DNA of 53,651 bases from Candidatus Enterocloster excrementipullorum (GCA_019119575.1 DWWT01000006.1:1-53651), one strand, 5' to 3'; shown: positions 44,593 through 53,475, counted from the stretch's first letter. Numbers and translations are program-made. Notes: a model not told the origin generated them from the sequence alone.

Positions 44593-45213
44593 TCAAGGCG
44601 CGGAGGACGTTTTCAATTTTTCCAAGGCGTCTACAATTGCGTCAAGCTGAAAATTTACCGTTTCATCAGCTGCTTCGGGAACAAACAGGGGAAGCGTATC
44701 AGGGATCGCTCGGCGCACAACCATAGCTGTCAGACTTAAATTCGTAAAAAGATGAATGCTGGCCGTATCGGCCCTTACTCCAAAATTTTTCAAGATTTCT
44801 CCAAAAAGGAGAAACTGTTTTGTACGAAACGTCTGATAGCTTTCCTTTGACAGACGCTTGAAGAGCAGCTGCTGTTCTTCAATCGTTAAGACTGCAATTC
44901 CATTTTTCTCTCCATAACAGCAAGCGTAGAGAAACTGTTTTACAGCGTCACGCCAGCTTAATGCGGGATCGGCCATCAGCCTTTTTACATAGGCAATAAT
45001 TTTGGGCTGCTGCAAATACAGCGTCTCAACGATCAAATCCTCTTTCGTAGCGAAAAAAGAATAAAAGAAAGTTCGTGAGATGCCCGCTTTTTTATATATT
45101 TGTTCCACGGTTGTATGCTGTATGCCCTGCTTGGCCATGAGTTCGAGCGCAATGGTGATCAGCTGTATTCTGATCTGTTCTTTATCTTGCTCAGAATAAG
45201 CTACCTTTGGCAT
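44593..45213 (-). CDS. TetR/AcrR-family transcriptional regulator
   Basis: 206 residues. N-terminal TetR helix-turn-helix at about 15-60 (ALELMAKQGIQHTTVEQIYKKAGISRTFFYSFFATKEDLI), C-terminal ligand-binding helical domain with no clear subfamily. Start at 45213 follows GGAGGG. The shared inverted repeat in front of this gene and of the next gene downstream suggests autoregulation and control of the unknown protein at 43969-44454. Confidence 0.9.
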   Translation of the reverse strand: MPKVAYSEQDKEQIRIQLITIALELMAKQGIQHTTVEQIYKKAGISRTFFYSFFATKEDLIVETLYLQQPKIIAYVKRLMADPALSWRDAVKQFLYACCYGEKNGIAVLTIEEQQLLFKRLSKESYQTFRTKQFLLFGEILKNFGVRADTASIHLFTNLSLTAMVVRRAIPDTLPLFVPEAADETVNFQLDAIVDALEKLKTSSAP

Positions 45214-45229
45214 TCCATTCCCTCCGTAC

Positions 45230-45265
45230 AAAATAAAAACAAATTTAAAAATCTGACTTTATTTT
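45230..45265. promoter_or_regulatory. Putative TetR operator upstream of the TetR gene
   Basis: AAAATAAA (45230-45237), 20 bases, TTTATTTT (45258-45265), 17 bp before the TetR start codon, placed to cover a promoter. A GCCGGCG/CGCCGGC hairpin (45301-45321) with a T-run lies between it and the DUF3795 gene end. Confidence 0.55.
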
Positions 45266-45370
45266 AGCATATGCGGCCAGACAATACAAGAGTGAAAACA
45301 GCCGGCGCTTATGACGCCGGCAGAGTTTTTGAATTTTTGGACGGCCCCCACGGCCGCCCAACCATCCGGC

Positions 45371-45706
45371 CTACCCTTTCAGATTTTCCAGAACGGCCGG
45401 ATTATTTGCAATCACTATCCCGACTGTCTGACATGCGTCAATTTCCGGGCAGTCTCCGCATGTCGTCACCCCTCTTTTTAACGCACACTGACGGATTTTG
45501 CAAAGATTCTCGCAGTATACGGTTTTAACCCCATCAACACGGCAGCCCTGGCAGTTGATATGTTCCGGCAGAATAGGGGCATTATTCAACTCGGCCCACA
45601 GTTTGGCAGTTTTCTCGCGCAGCGCCTGGTCGTTGTTGATTGTCGCAAGATATGCGTCGCACGTTTCACAGTTCAATCCGCAGTAGGCAATCATATCCCT
45701 CATCAT
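45371..45706 (-). CDS. DUF3795 cysteine-rich protein
   Basis: 111 residues, ten cysteines in the DUF3795 pattern: AYCGLNCETCDAY near the start, INCQGC, YCENLCKIRQC and TTCGDCPEIDAC. The spacing suggests metal or iron-sulphur binding; function is not known. RBS GGGAGG. It follows the cytidine deaminase by 16 bases on the same strand, so the two are probably co-transcribed. Confidence 0.88.
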   Translation of the reverse strand: MMRDMIAYCGLNCETCDAYLATINNDQALREKTAKLWAELNNAPILPEHINCQGCRVDGVKTVYCENLCKIRQCALKRGVTTCGDCPEIDACQTVGIVIANNPAVLENLKG

Positions 45707-45722
45707 TATGTACCTCCCAATT

Positions 45723-46115
45723 CTATATCCACCATTCCGGCGTCAGCGCTCCCAGCCTGGTTACTCTTCCTGTCTCGAAATTGAGAAGTATCTCAATTTC
45801 ACCGTACGTGCGGGGCATAAGCTGTGCCATCAGTTCCCGGCAGGCCCCGCAGGGCGGAACCGTTTCTCCATTGGATGTAATGGCGAGCACCTTTTTTATT
45901 TCCTGCTCCCCGTTCGTGATCATATGAAAAATGGCATTTCGCTCGGCGCAGATACCCAGCGTGCATGCAGTGTCCACGCAGACTCCCGTATAGATTTTCC
46001 CGGAGGCTGACAGGACAGCGGCAGCTACCCCGCCTGCTTCCACATAATCGGAAATTTTTCTGCGGTTTTGTACGCTTTTAGCCGCCAGATACATTTCCTT
46101 CCATATTTCTTCCAT
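45723..46115 (-). CDS. cdd: Cytidine deaminase
   Basis: 130 residues, the usual size of homotetrameric cytidine deaminase, which converts cytidine or deoxycytidine to uridine forms in pyrimidine salvage. Zinc site: C56 and E58 in CAERNAIF, with C89 and C92 in PPCGACRELM. Start at 46115 is placed by GGAGGGG upstream; a GTG three codons earlier is too near that site. It has its own promoter at the end of the tyrS-like gene. Confidence 0.93.
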   Translation of the reverse strand: MEEIWKEMYLAAKSVQNRRKISDYVEAGGVAAAVLSASGKIYTGVCVDTACTLGICAERNAIFHMITNGEQEIKKVLAITSNGETVPPCGACRELMAQLMPRTYGEIEILLNFETGRVTRLGALTPEWWI

Positions 46116-46170
46116 TGAATGCACCCCTCCAACAAATTTCCGGCAGCCGTCTCGGTTTGCCGATGCCTTT

Positions 46171-46200
46171 ATTATACTAAATTATGCACTTATTTTACAA
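46171..46200 (-). promoter_or_regulatory. Promoter of the cytidine deaminase gene
   Basis: Minus strand TTGTAA (46200-46195) and TATAAT (46176-46171), 18 bp apart; the -35 box overlaps the last codons of the upstream tyrS-like gene. Confidence 0.65.
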
Positions 46201-47167
46201 CTACGCGCCGGTATATCTTCTTGCCCTTTTTAATTTTGATCCCGTGAAAAAGGTCCGCTTTTGCCACAACAAAATCAATGGTGTTCACCCTGCTTCCGTC
46301 AATGCTGACGCCGCCCTGCTGAATCAGCCTCCTGGCCTCTGTTTTGCTGGAGGCCAGGCCGCACGCCGCCAGCAGATCAAGAAGCCGAATGCCATCATCC
46401 GGCACATCCCCTTCGCCGAGCAGGGTTTCCGGCATATGGCTGTCGTCGCCGGCTCCGGCAAAAAGCGCCCGGGAAGCTTCCCTGGCCCGGCGCGCTTCCT
46501 CCTCCCCGTGGATAAGGTTGGTCAGGTCATAGGCGTCCTTTCCTGTCTTCCTGCGGATCAGATCTGTTCCGGCCAGCATGTTGCTCCACTGGTCGTCGCC
46601 GCCGAACTGCATATTGCACCCGTAATGGCTGTGAAGGTATAAGAAATCATAGGCCTGCATAATCATGTAGTTAAACTCGAAGAAGCTTAGGCCCCGCTCC
46701 ATCCGCTGCCTGTAGCACTCGGCCCGGAGCATGGCGTTTACCGAAAAGCACGGCCCCACATCCCGAAGCAGGTCAATGTAGTTTAAATCCAGAAGCCAGT
46801 CCGCGTTATTGACAACAATGGCTTCATCCTCCCCAAACTCGATAAAGCGCTCCATCTGCTTTTTAAAGCATTCGCAGTTGTGCCGGATCGTCTCCGCATG
46901 CATCATAGAGCGCATGTCCGTCCGGCCTGAAGGGTCGCCGATAAACCCGGTTCCGCCCCCCAGCAGGACAACGGGCTTATTGCCCGCCATCTGCAGGCGC
47001 TTCATCAGGCAGAGGGCCATGAAATGCCCCACATGCAGGGAATCCGCCGTCGGGTCAAAACCAATGTAAAATTTAGCTCCGCCATGGTTGATGAGCTCCC
47101 GGATCTGGGGTTCATCCGTCACCTGCGCAATCAGGCCTCTTGCCTGCAATTCCTCGTAAATCTGCAT
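46190..47167 (-). CDS. tyrS: Tyrosyl-tRNA synthetase-like protein lacking the KMSKS region
   Basis: 325 residues against about 400-420 for bacterial TyrRS. The class I catalytic fold is present: YIGFDPTADSLHVGH with the HIGH-type HVGH at 45-48, LLGGGTGFIGDPSGR, and the tyrosine pocket around residues 165-195 (FNYMIMQAYDF, QFGGDDQW). The C-terminal S4 RNA-binding domain is present (LLDLLAACGLASSKTEARRLI ... KGKKIYRRV). Between them the protein jumps from GKDAYDLT straight into NLIHGEEEARRA. About 80 residues usually found there, including the KMSKS-type loop (KFGKT) and the anticodon-proximal helices, are missing, in frame. It sits behind an intact T-box leader. Strong RBS AAGGAGG. Confidence 0.88.
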   Translation of the reverse strand: MQIYEELQARGLIAQVTDEPQIRELINHGGAKFYIGFDPTADSLHVGHFMALCLMKRLQMAGNKPVVLLGGGTGFIGDPSGRTDMRSMMHAETIRHNCECFKKQMERFIEFGEDEAIVVNNADWLLDLNYIDLLRDVGPCFSVNAMLRAECYRQRMERGLSFFEFNYMIMQAYDFLYLHSHYGCNMQFGGDDQWSNMLAGTDLIRRKTGKDAYDLTNLIHGEEEARRAREASRALFAGAGDDSHMPETLLGEGDVPDDGIRLLDLLAACGLASSKTEARRLIQQGGVSIDGSRVNTIDFVVAKADLFHGIKIKKGKKIYRRVVVK

Positions 47168-47188
47168 CGTATTGTCCTCCTTTTTCCA

Positions 47189-47450
47189 TAAAAAAATCCC
47201 TTGTTCCCTTTTATCAGGAACAAAGGACGATTTTCTGTCGCGGTACCACCTTTTTTTTAAATATTCCTCGCGGAATATTCCTCACTGTGTGCAGCCGCAC
47301 ACCGCGCTGTACCGGGCGCACCCGTCTGGCCCTACTGTTTGTTCAGGCAGCGGCTCCGGAATGTATTCGTGCCAGTCCGCCTGTATCCTCACACCGACCG
47401 GATACTCTCTGAAAAACTCGCTGGCCTTACTTGTTTCCTTCATCGCCTTT
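47189..47450 (-). promoter_or_regulatory. T-box leader, tyrosine specifier
   Basis: The leader runs on the minus strand. The stem I start GCGATGAAGG is at 47446-47437 and AGTA at 47431-47428. The specifier context GAATACATTCCGGAGC gives a UAC (Tyr) codon at 47365-47363. The T-box sequence GGTGGTACCGCG is at 47250-47239, and the terminator stem TCCTTTGTTCC/GGGAACAAGGGA is followed by T's. Uncharged tRNA-Tyr should promote readthrough. Confidence 0.93.
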
Positions 47451-47606
47451 TCGTTTTTATTTGGTAAAATCATCCTACCATGGAGGCCAGAAAAAGAAAA
47501 GCCACAGAAGGCCGCAGGTGTGTCATTTCATCACAGGGGATTCGCTGCCTGCCGTATCCTTTTTGCCTCTGACAAGCGTCATAATTAAAAACGAGGGAGG
47601 TGTTTT

Positions 47607-48443
47607 ATGAGCTGTGAGATGAAAAAATACATTAAAATTTTGCTGCTGTCTGCAGTGCTGGCGGCAGGGGGAGTGTGTCTGTCCTATGGGGCGGAAGGAG
47701 AGCTCACCCCGGAGGAATTTGCTGAGAAATGTGAGGAGGAGCATTTTTCGGAAACCCGGTACGTGCCTCTTCCGGAGCAGGGAAAGGAGGAATGGAGCGC
47801 GGATTATGCGCTTCATTGGAAGGAAATTTTATTATCGCCGGATGGGAAAAACTGGGAGGAAAACCCTTATGACATGAAGCATTACCGAAGCCTTTTTACA
47901 GGAAAATTGCTGATGGATTTTGCGGAAGGCTACACGATTTCCTATGAATATTATATCCGAGACGAATCCGGAGGGGAGACGGTCATTGCAGAGGGAGGAA
48001 TCATAACCCCCTATTATCAGAGGAAGGGGGCGGATGAGGGGGAATATTCCTACACTCCGAATGAGCCCGAAAAGCCGCCTATAATACCGGATCTGCCCCC
48101 AAATTACGACTGGAAAAAGCACGGGAATGCCACACTGTCCGTATACCCTCTTGTAACCATTTGTTCTCTGGAGGATGGAAGCACCTACAGCTATGAATCC
48201 AGGATAACCTCTGTCACCAATTTGTATAAGGAGCAGCCGGACTGCTATTTTTTAGGCCCCACGGATGCCGAACCCTATGTAGTCAGGCCCGGGGATAATC
48301 TGTGGAAGATTGGGGCAAGCCGCTGTGAAGAAGGCGGAGACTGGGTGTATATTTTTAGGCGGAATAAGGAGCGGATTCTTGACCCTGACCGGATTTATCC
48401 GGGAATGCTGCTGGTGATTCCCAACGTACAGGCGGTGAAGTAA
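47607..48443 (+). CDS. Secreted LysM-domain protein
   Basis: 278 residues. Cleavable-type signal peptide (KKYIKILLLSAVLAAGGVCLSYG), an unassigned central region of about 190 residues rich in Tyr, Glu and Pro, and a C-terminal LysM domain from about residue 226 (YVVRPGDNLWKIGASRC ... NKERILDPDRIYPGMLLVIP) that would bind peptidoglycan. Cell-surface location is likely; enzymatic function is not visible. RBS GGGAGGTG. It is divergent from the tyrS T-box transcript and has no clear partner. Confidence 0.85.
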   Translation: MSCEMKKYIKILLLSAVLAAGGVCLSYGAEGELTPEEFAEKCEEEHFSETRYVPLPEQGKEEWSADYALHWKEILLSPDGKNWEENPYDMKHYRSLFTGKLLMDFAEGYTISYEYYIRDESGGETVIAEGGIITPYYQRKGADEGEYSYTPNEPEKPPIIPDLPPNYDWKKHGNATLSVYPLVTICSLEDGSTYSYESRITSVTNLYKEQPDCYFLGPTDAEPYVVRPGDNLWKIGASRCEEGGDWVYIFRRNKERILDPDRIYPGMLLVIPNVQAVK

Positions 48444-48498
48444 AAGACGGCTCCTTGTATATAGGAAATCCCGTCCGCGTCTGTGCGTAAGAAAGTGC

Positions 48499-49029
48499 CT
48501 ACTCCAGAAATTTCAGCAGGTCATTGGGCAGGGTCCGCTTGATCAGAGCCTGCAGCTCGGCCTTATCCTCCGGCATGCCGCGGACAAGCCACTCGATGAT
48601 CATGTCTGTCCCGCCGCGGGCCGCGATCTCGATGGCAAACTGCATGGGCGCGGTGTGAATATCCGCGCCTTTTTCAAGCAGATATTTTTCATAGGTTCGT
48701 TTAGTGCTCTTGATATCGTAGCTTCGCAGTCCATTGATATCGCTGCTGGCATAGGCGTGCTTCAATACCGCGGCTTTGGACTCGCATATTGCAAGGTAGC
48801 GGAGCAGGGCGGCGTCGAAGCTCTCCCCGCAGGTAATCTGGCCGAATGTCTGATCGAAAAACTGTGAAAAATAGTATGCGGTCAGCGCATATTTGTCGGT
48901 GAAATTGCGGTAGAATGTCTTTCGGCAGACAGCGGCCTCCTTTACAATTTCCGCCACGGTGATTTTATCAAGCTCTTTTTTCTCCAGCAGCTTTTCAATG
49001 GCTGCCGACAGTTTTTCTTTTGCGTTCAT
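48499..49029 (-). CDS. TetR/AcrR-family transcriptional regulator
   Basis: 176 residues. The N-terminal helix-turn-helix is clear (KITVAEIVKEAAVCRKTFYRNFTDKYAL); the C-terminal helical region is of the DhaS/YbiH-like type. It is divergent from the flavin reductase-like gene and the gap of 283 bases holds a short perfect palindrome, so it may control that gene. The ribosome site before the ATG at 49029 is weak. Confidence 0.88.
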   Translation of the reverse strand: MNAKEKLSAAIEKLLEKKELDKITVAEIVKEAAVCRKTFYRNFTDKYALTAYYFSQFFDQTFGQITCGESFDAALLRYLAICESKAAVLKHAYASSDINGLRSYDIKSTKRTYEKYLLEKGADIHTAPMQFAIEIAARGGTDMIIEWLVRGMPEDKAELQALIKRTLPNDLLKFLE

Positions 49030-49092
49030 GTTTGGAATACCGCCTGCTTTTTACTTGTGTTTATTGTAGCATGGCGGGCAGTTGTTGTCCAT

Positions 49093-49104
49093 TTCTATAT
49101 AGAA
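49093..49104. promoter_or_regulatory. Short palindrome, possible TetR site
   Basis: TTCTATATAGAA is a perfect 12-bp palindrome 64 bp upstream of the TetR gene start. It is AT-rich, so chance cannot be excluded. Confidence 0.3.
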
Positions 49105-49312
49105 GGTTATTTGTAGGGGCACACATAATTGGGAAGATCATTTTGCTTTTGTGTGAAACGATATACGAGTGCTGGTTCTGTGCATGGGACTATGTTATAC
49201 TGTAACTGCACCTGTTATTTATGCATACGGCAGATAATTTTTTGCATGCCGGGAGAGCACTCACACGGCGCAAAGCGAAGCAATATCTGCAGGTAAAAGG
49301 AGGTACAATCAT

Positions 49313-49960
49313 ATGAAAGTCGAAATGGGAAGAACATTTCCCGCAAATTTTAAAGCCCTCTATCCGGAGGAATTTGAACTGTTTTCCCACTTTGAGGTCA
49401 CGGCGGCCATCCCTACTGTGCTGTTTGCCATAACCACGTGGAAGGAGAACGGGAAGCCCAATGTGTGCTTTCACGCCTGGAGCTGTTTTCACGGGGATAA
49501 GACCGCGTTTTTTGCTGTGATGGGAAATCTGTACCAGCACACCCATACGTATGCGAATATCCAGAGGGAAGGCTGCTTCTGCATTAATTTTCTTCCCATG
49601 AGCGCCTACGACCGGCTGGTTCGCACCATCCATCACAATGCCTACGAGGAGGATGAGTTTGCAGCAGGAAATTTCACGCTCTCCAAGGCCAGAAGCGTCT
49701 ATGCGCCGGTGATCGAGGAAGCGTTCATCAGCATGGAATGTACGCTGAAGGACGTGCAGGATTTGAGCGGCGCGGGGATTACGGCTATGGTCACCGGGCA
49801 GGTGCAGCACATCTCGGTGGATGAGGCCTATGCCCGGGGGTACGAGAAGCGATATGGAAAGGACGGCTTCATGCTGCTGGTTCCGGCGCCGCAGGATCTG
49901 ATTACCGGGGAACCGAACCAGTCAGGGATTGCCGAGGTGGAGGTTCGGCGGCTGGATTAG
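49313..49960 (+). CDS. Flavin reductase-like FMN-binding split-barrel protein
   Basis: 215 residues of the flavin reductase-like domain family: ITTWKENGKPNVCFHAWSC, NIQREGCFCINFLP and an IEEAFISMECTLKDVQDL strand near the middle, where such proteins bind FMN. These proteins reduce flavins or act as small flavoproteins; partner and substrate unknown. RBS AAAGGAGG. Its promoter is probably in the divergent region shared with the TetR gene. Confidence 0.85.
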   Translation: MKVEMGRTFPANFKALYPEEFELFSHFEVTAAIPTVLFAITTWKENGKPNVCFHAWSCFHGDKTAFFAVMGNLYQHTHTYANIQREGCFCINFLPMSAYDRLVRTIHHNAYEEDEFAAGNFTLSKARSVYAPVIEEAFISMECTLKDVQDLSGAGITAMVTGQVQHISVDEAYARGYEKRYGKDGFMLLVPAPQDLITGEPNQSGIAEVEVRRLD

Positions 49961-50358
49961 TGTGCCGGTACAAGGGTGCGTGTTTGAGACACCCGGCGGG
50001 AGATATGGCGTCCATTGAGGCTGGGAAGAGATGCCCCACAGGGGAGGAGATCTTGCTGAAGTCTCCTGGAAATACTCGCAGAATTCCCCTGGAAATAGGA
50101 CTTGTATCTCCCGCAGTTTCATGTTATAGTAAATTCATCTGAAGACAGACAGCGGCCAAAGCGCTCTTTGGCCTAATTTTTCTCTAAAAATTCCGCCGCC
50201 GATAGGCGGTATGAGTTCGGACATGCCCAATGCGTCCGCCAGATTTTCATGGTTTGGCAGTACATCTGCTTGCCGGGCGCATGCAGGCTTTCTACGAAAA
50301 TTAGCGGGTATCCGCCAGTCAGTCGGCCCTTTCGGCCGGATTTTCAAACCACATTGCA
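49961..50358. other. Intergenic region with several hairpins, no clear gene
   Basis: GGCCAAAG (50154-50161) pairs with CTTTGGCC (50166-50173) followed by TAATTTTT, a likely terminator. GCCGCC-GATA-GGCGGT (about 50195-50210) and a GGCC..GGCC hairpin near 50320-50340 follow. The minus-strand frame over 50135-50473 does not look like a protein. The high density of short hairpins between 50140 and 50345 suggests a non-coding or repeated element. Confidence 0.5.
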
Positions 50359-50387
50359 TTGAAAACAAAGCGTATATTTCGTATAAT
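50359..50387 (+). promoter_or_regulatory. Promoter of the interrupted host gene
   Basis: TTGAAA (50359-50364) and TATAAT (50382-50387) with a 17-bp spacer, just upstream of the truncated gene. It may now also drive the restriction-modification genes behind it. Confidence 0.7.
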
Positions 50388-50403
50388 AAAGGGGAGAGTG
50401 AGG

Positions 50404-50628
50404 ATGAAAAAGCCCTTGCAGTGGCATCCGGCCTTTCAGGCCGTGCTGCAGATTGAATTTGCTGAGGAGGCAAAATATCTGCAGTTTTTAAAAGAGTACA
50501 ATTTAACAGATAGTCCCTTACGCATTGATACGCTGATTATCAAGGTGGATGCAGGGGTAAAGATTCAAAAAAAGATCGGGAGAATCTTTCGCGGATACAA
50601 CATCATTGAGTATAATTGGTACACATAG
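50404..50628 (+). pseudogene. 5' fragment of a host gene of unknown function, interrupted by the restriction-modification module
   Basis: 74 codons starting MKKPLQWHPAFQAVLQIEF and ending ...RGYNIIEYNWYT. From memory of related Lachnospiraceae proteins, this N-terminus belongs to a family of roughly 120-300 residues in which RIFR-x2-NI(I/V)EYK is followed by a stretch ending in HYPRKL. Here the frame stops right after EY. A matching continuation, EYKGTKDSHTVNSFFKV ... ITLVGNHYPRKLIKFL, appears at 53476. I therefore read it as the first half of a split gene. The 8-bp sequence GAGTATAA at 50608-50615 is repeated at 53476-53483. Confidence 0.75.
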
Positions 50629-50649
50629 ATGGATATGGGGTGAGATAAA

Positions 50650-52137
50650 ATGCTGGAAAAGATTATTGAACTCACGAATTTATATATAGATAATATGCCA
50701 AAGAAAGAGAGAAAAAAATATGGGCAGTTTTTTACAAGCATGGAAACTGCAAAGTTTATGGCAAATTTGTATGACGCTCCGATCAATAAACAAAGTGTAA
50801 CGGTTTTGGATGCTGGGGCGGGTTCTGGCATATTGTCATGTGCTTTTATCGAATGGGCAGAGCAGTTTGAAACAGTAAAAGAAATAGAATTGACTTGTTA
50901 CGAGAATGACGATAATGTTTTGGGACTTCTAAGGGCTAATTTGGAGTATTGCAAAACTCATTCAAGTAAAATAATTAAGTATAATATTCAGATAGAGAAT
51001 TATATTACAAGTCAATATTTAGATTTTAATTATATGATAGGCGGGAATCCTAATCCGGTAAAATATGATTATGTAATTGGAAATCCGCCTTATATGAAAA
51101 TACCGAAAGATGCGCCGGAAGCAATAGCCATGCCGGAAGTTTGTTATGGTGCGCCGAATATGTACTTTATTTTTGCGGCTATGGGACTTTTTAATTTAAA
51201 AGACGAGGGGGAAATGGTTTATATTATTCCTCGATCATGGACGTCGGGAGCATATTTCAAACGGTTTAGACAGTATTTCCTTACAGAAGGGAAATTGGAA
51301 CATATTCACTTATTTGTAAGTCGGAATAAAGTTTTTGACAAAGAAGATGTATTGCAGGAGACCATTATTATAAAAGTTCGGAAAACACATGTAAATCCGG
51401 CACAGGTAAAAATTACGTCATCTAAGTCAAACAAAGATTTTAATGAATTAACTTTCTTGACTGTGCCATATGATCTAGTTGTTGCTGGTGAAGATTACTA
51501 TGTGTATCTGGTAACAAATGATGAAGAAGTTACGGTATTGAAACGGCTACATAAGTTTAATCAGACACTGCCTGAAATTGGTGTGAAAATGAAAACAGGA
51601 TTAACAGTAGATTTCAGAAACCGAGATATTCTTCGTGACGAGGAAGAGGAAGGTGCAATCCCTTTATTTTATTCGCAACACATAAAACAGGGAAAGGTGC
51701 AGTTCCCTATTCAGAAAGAGCATGAATATGTGGTAACAGACCAGCGTGGGCTTATGCAGGATAATAAAAATTATTTGTTTGTAAAAAGATTTACGGCAAA
51801 GGAAGAACCACGAAGATTGCAATGTGGGATTTATTTGGCGAAGAATTATCCACAATATACGAAAATTAGTACGCAGAATAAAATCAATTTTATTGACGGA
51901 CTTTTTGGTGAGATGTCGGAGTGCTTGGTATATGGTCTGTATGTGCTTTTTAACTCTACATTATATGATGAGTATTATCGGATTTTAAACGGCTCAACAC
52001 AGGTAAACTCTACAGAAGTAAATTCGATGCCTGTGCCAGATATGGAGAGCATACAGGAAATGGGAAGGAAGTTAATGAAGTCAAAGGATTTGTCGGAAAG
52101 AAACTGTGATTTGATTTTGGAGGGATACTGTGGGTAA
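50650..52137 (+). CDS. Type II DNA adenine methyltransferase, BsuBI/PstI type
   Basis: 495 residues. SAM-binding motif I VLDAGAGSGIL and catalytic motif IV NPPY (VIGNPPYMK), the order of N6-adenine methyltransferases of the Eco57I/BsuBI group. The C-terminal half should recognise the target. The gene is much more AT-rich than its surroundings. Its stop overlaps the start of the next gene by eight bases, as in tightly coupled restriction-modification systems. By comparison with BsuBI and PstI I predict the target CTGCAG, methylated on the adenine. The ribosome site before the ATG (GGGGTGAG) is moderate. Confidence 0.93.
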   Translation: MLEKIIELTNLYIDNMPKKERKKYGQFFTSMETAKFMANLYDAPINKQSVTVLDAGAGSGILSCAFIEWAEQFETVKEIELTCYENDDNVLGLLRANLEYCKTHSSKIIKYNIQIENYITSQYLDFNYMIGGNPNPVKYDYVIGNPPYMKIPKDAPEAIAMPEVCYGAPNMYFIFAAMGLFNLKDEGEMVYIIPRSWTSGAYFKRFRQYFLTEGKLEHIHLFVSRNKVFDKEDVLQETIIIKVRKTHVNPAQVKITSSKSNKDFNELTFLTVPYDLVVAGEDYYVYLVTNDEEVTVLKRLHKFNQTLPEIGVKMKTGLTVDFRNRDILRDEEEEGAIPLFYSQHIKQGKVQFPIQKEHEYVVTDQRGLMQDNKNYLFVKRFTAKEEPRRLQCGIYLAKNYPQYTKISTQNKINFIDGLFGEMSECLVYGLYVLFNSTLYDEYYRILNGSTQVNSTEVNSMPVPDMESIQEMGRKLMKSKDLSERNCDLILEGYCG

Positions 52138-53047
52138 AGTTGAAGAAGCACGAGAATTTTTGAAAATGGTGGGTATGCCAAAAGCACAGCAGGCGGATAT
52201 ATGCTGTTATGTACTGTTGGCAATGGCGAATATGAAACCGGACATGTCGTGGAAAGAAGCGAGTAACGAGTGGATTCGTATTCATGACATTATTCAGTTT
52301 TCTAATACTTTTTATGGGACTACTTATGCAGAAAACAGTCGGGAAACATTCCGTAAGCAGGCGTTACACAGATTCCGTACTGCTGCCTTGGTAGAAGATA
52401 ATGGAAAGGCAACAAACAGCCCGAACTATAGATATCGCCTTACGGAAGAAACATTGGAAATGTTAAAAACATTGCATTCTCAAGAATGGTCGAAATCATT
52501 GAATCGTTTCCTTATGTACCATGATAAGCTGATTGATATTTATGCTTCTAAAAAGAAAATGACAATGATGCCAGTGAAGATCAATGGGACGGATTTTAAA
52601 TTTTCAGCAGGGAAACACAATGAACTGCAGAAAGCAATTATTGAAGAATTTGCACCGAGATTCGCACCAAATTCGGAATGCCTGTATGTAGGCGATACAA
52701 CAGAGAAAGATTTGGTAAAGAATGTTGATAAGCTAACGAAGTTGGGCTTTGAAATTACTTTGCATGATAAGATGCCGGATGTTGTTTTATATAGAGAGGA
52801 CAAGAATTGGATTTATTTTGTGGAATCGGTCACTTCTGTAGGACCGATGGATCCGAAACGGATTCTTGAGATTACAGAAATGACAAAGGGCGTTACGGCA
52901 GGTAAAATTTTTGTTACTGCTTTTCTGGATTTTAAGACGTATAAGAAATTTTCGGAAGCGTTGGCATGGGAGACGGAAGTGTGGATTGCTGAAATGCCAG
53001 AACATATGATACATTTGAATGGGGATAAGTTTTTAGGACCGAGATAG
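52130..53047 (+). CDS. Type II restriction endonuclease, BsuBI/PstI family
   Basis: 305 residues from a GTG five bases after GGAGGG. The N-terminal 120 residues look like a winged-helix region. The C-terminal half carries the BsuBI_PstI_RE pattern: CLYVGDTTEKDL, LHDKMPDVVLY, WIYFVESVTSVGPMDPKRI, and the ending AWETEVWIAEMPEHMIHLNG. The catalytic residues are probably the acidic positions in MPDVVLY and YFVESVT. It should cut CTGCAG, the site its partner methylates. Low G+C like the methyltransferase. Confidence 0.93.
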   Translation: MGKVEEAREFLKMVGMPKAQQADICCYVLLAMANMKPDMSWKEASNEWIRIHDIIQFSNTFYGTTYAENSRETFRKQALHRFRTAALVEDNGKATNSPNYRYRLTEETLEMLKTLHSQEWSKSLNRFLMYHDKLIDIYASKKKMTMMPVKINGTDFKFSAGKHNELQKAIIEEFAPRFAPNSECLYVGDTTEKDLVKNVDKLTKLGFEITLHDKMPDVVLYREDKNWIYFVESVTSVGPMDPKRILEITEMTKGVTAGKIFVTAFLDFKTYKKFSEALAWETEVWIAEMPEHMIHLNGDKFLGPR

Positions 53048-53475
53048 TGAAATATTTTATTTCCATAAGGATATTAGTTGTATGTGTTAATGTGGTAGTC
53101 AATGATATTTGGAAATAGACTGTATTTGAAGAAAATAGTCAATCGGAAGGTACAAAAAGCCTGTAAAGGCGAATGTCCATGTTGACACTAATCTATCATT
53201 GAAGCGGAGGCCGTTCTGGGGAATGTCGAAATCATTCTCCAGGCGGCATAGCCGCAGATGATACAATGATACCTTTGGGTTTGCCCTTAATATAATGGAC
53301 AAACACGGAAGTGGGAATCAGCTATCTCGTTCCCGTGATCACTGATCTAAACCGCCGTGACAAATGCTCTATTTATCCGTGAACATTGATCTGTTCACGC
53401 GTAATATACATGCAGTTTATGAGTATTTAGAGCCAAACTTAAACTAATATAGTTAAGGATAACGGAGAACACGCC
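53048..53475. other. Region between endonuclease gene and host gene remnant
   Basis: 428 bases without a convincing gene. A frame near 53196-53249 reads IEAEAVLGNVEIILQAA before a stop, too short to assign. It may be the end of the imported segment or decayed sequence. No transposase, integrase or long inverted repeats were found at its edges. Confidence 0.4.

Noticed and set aside
50135..50473. Minus-strand 112-codon frame upstream of the split gene
   Set aside because: No ribosome site. It runs over hairpins and over the start of the host gene; more likely non-coding.
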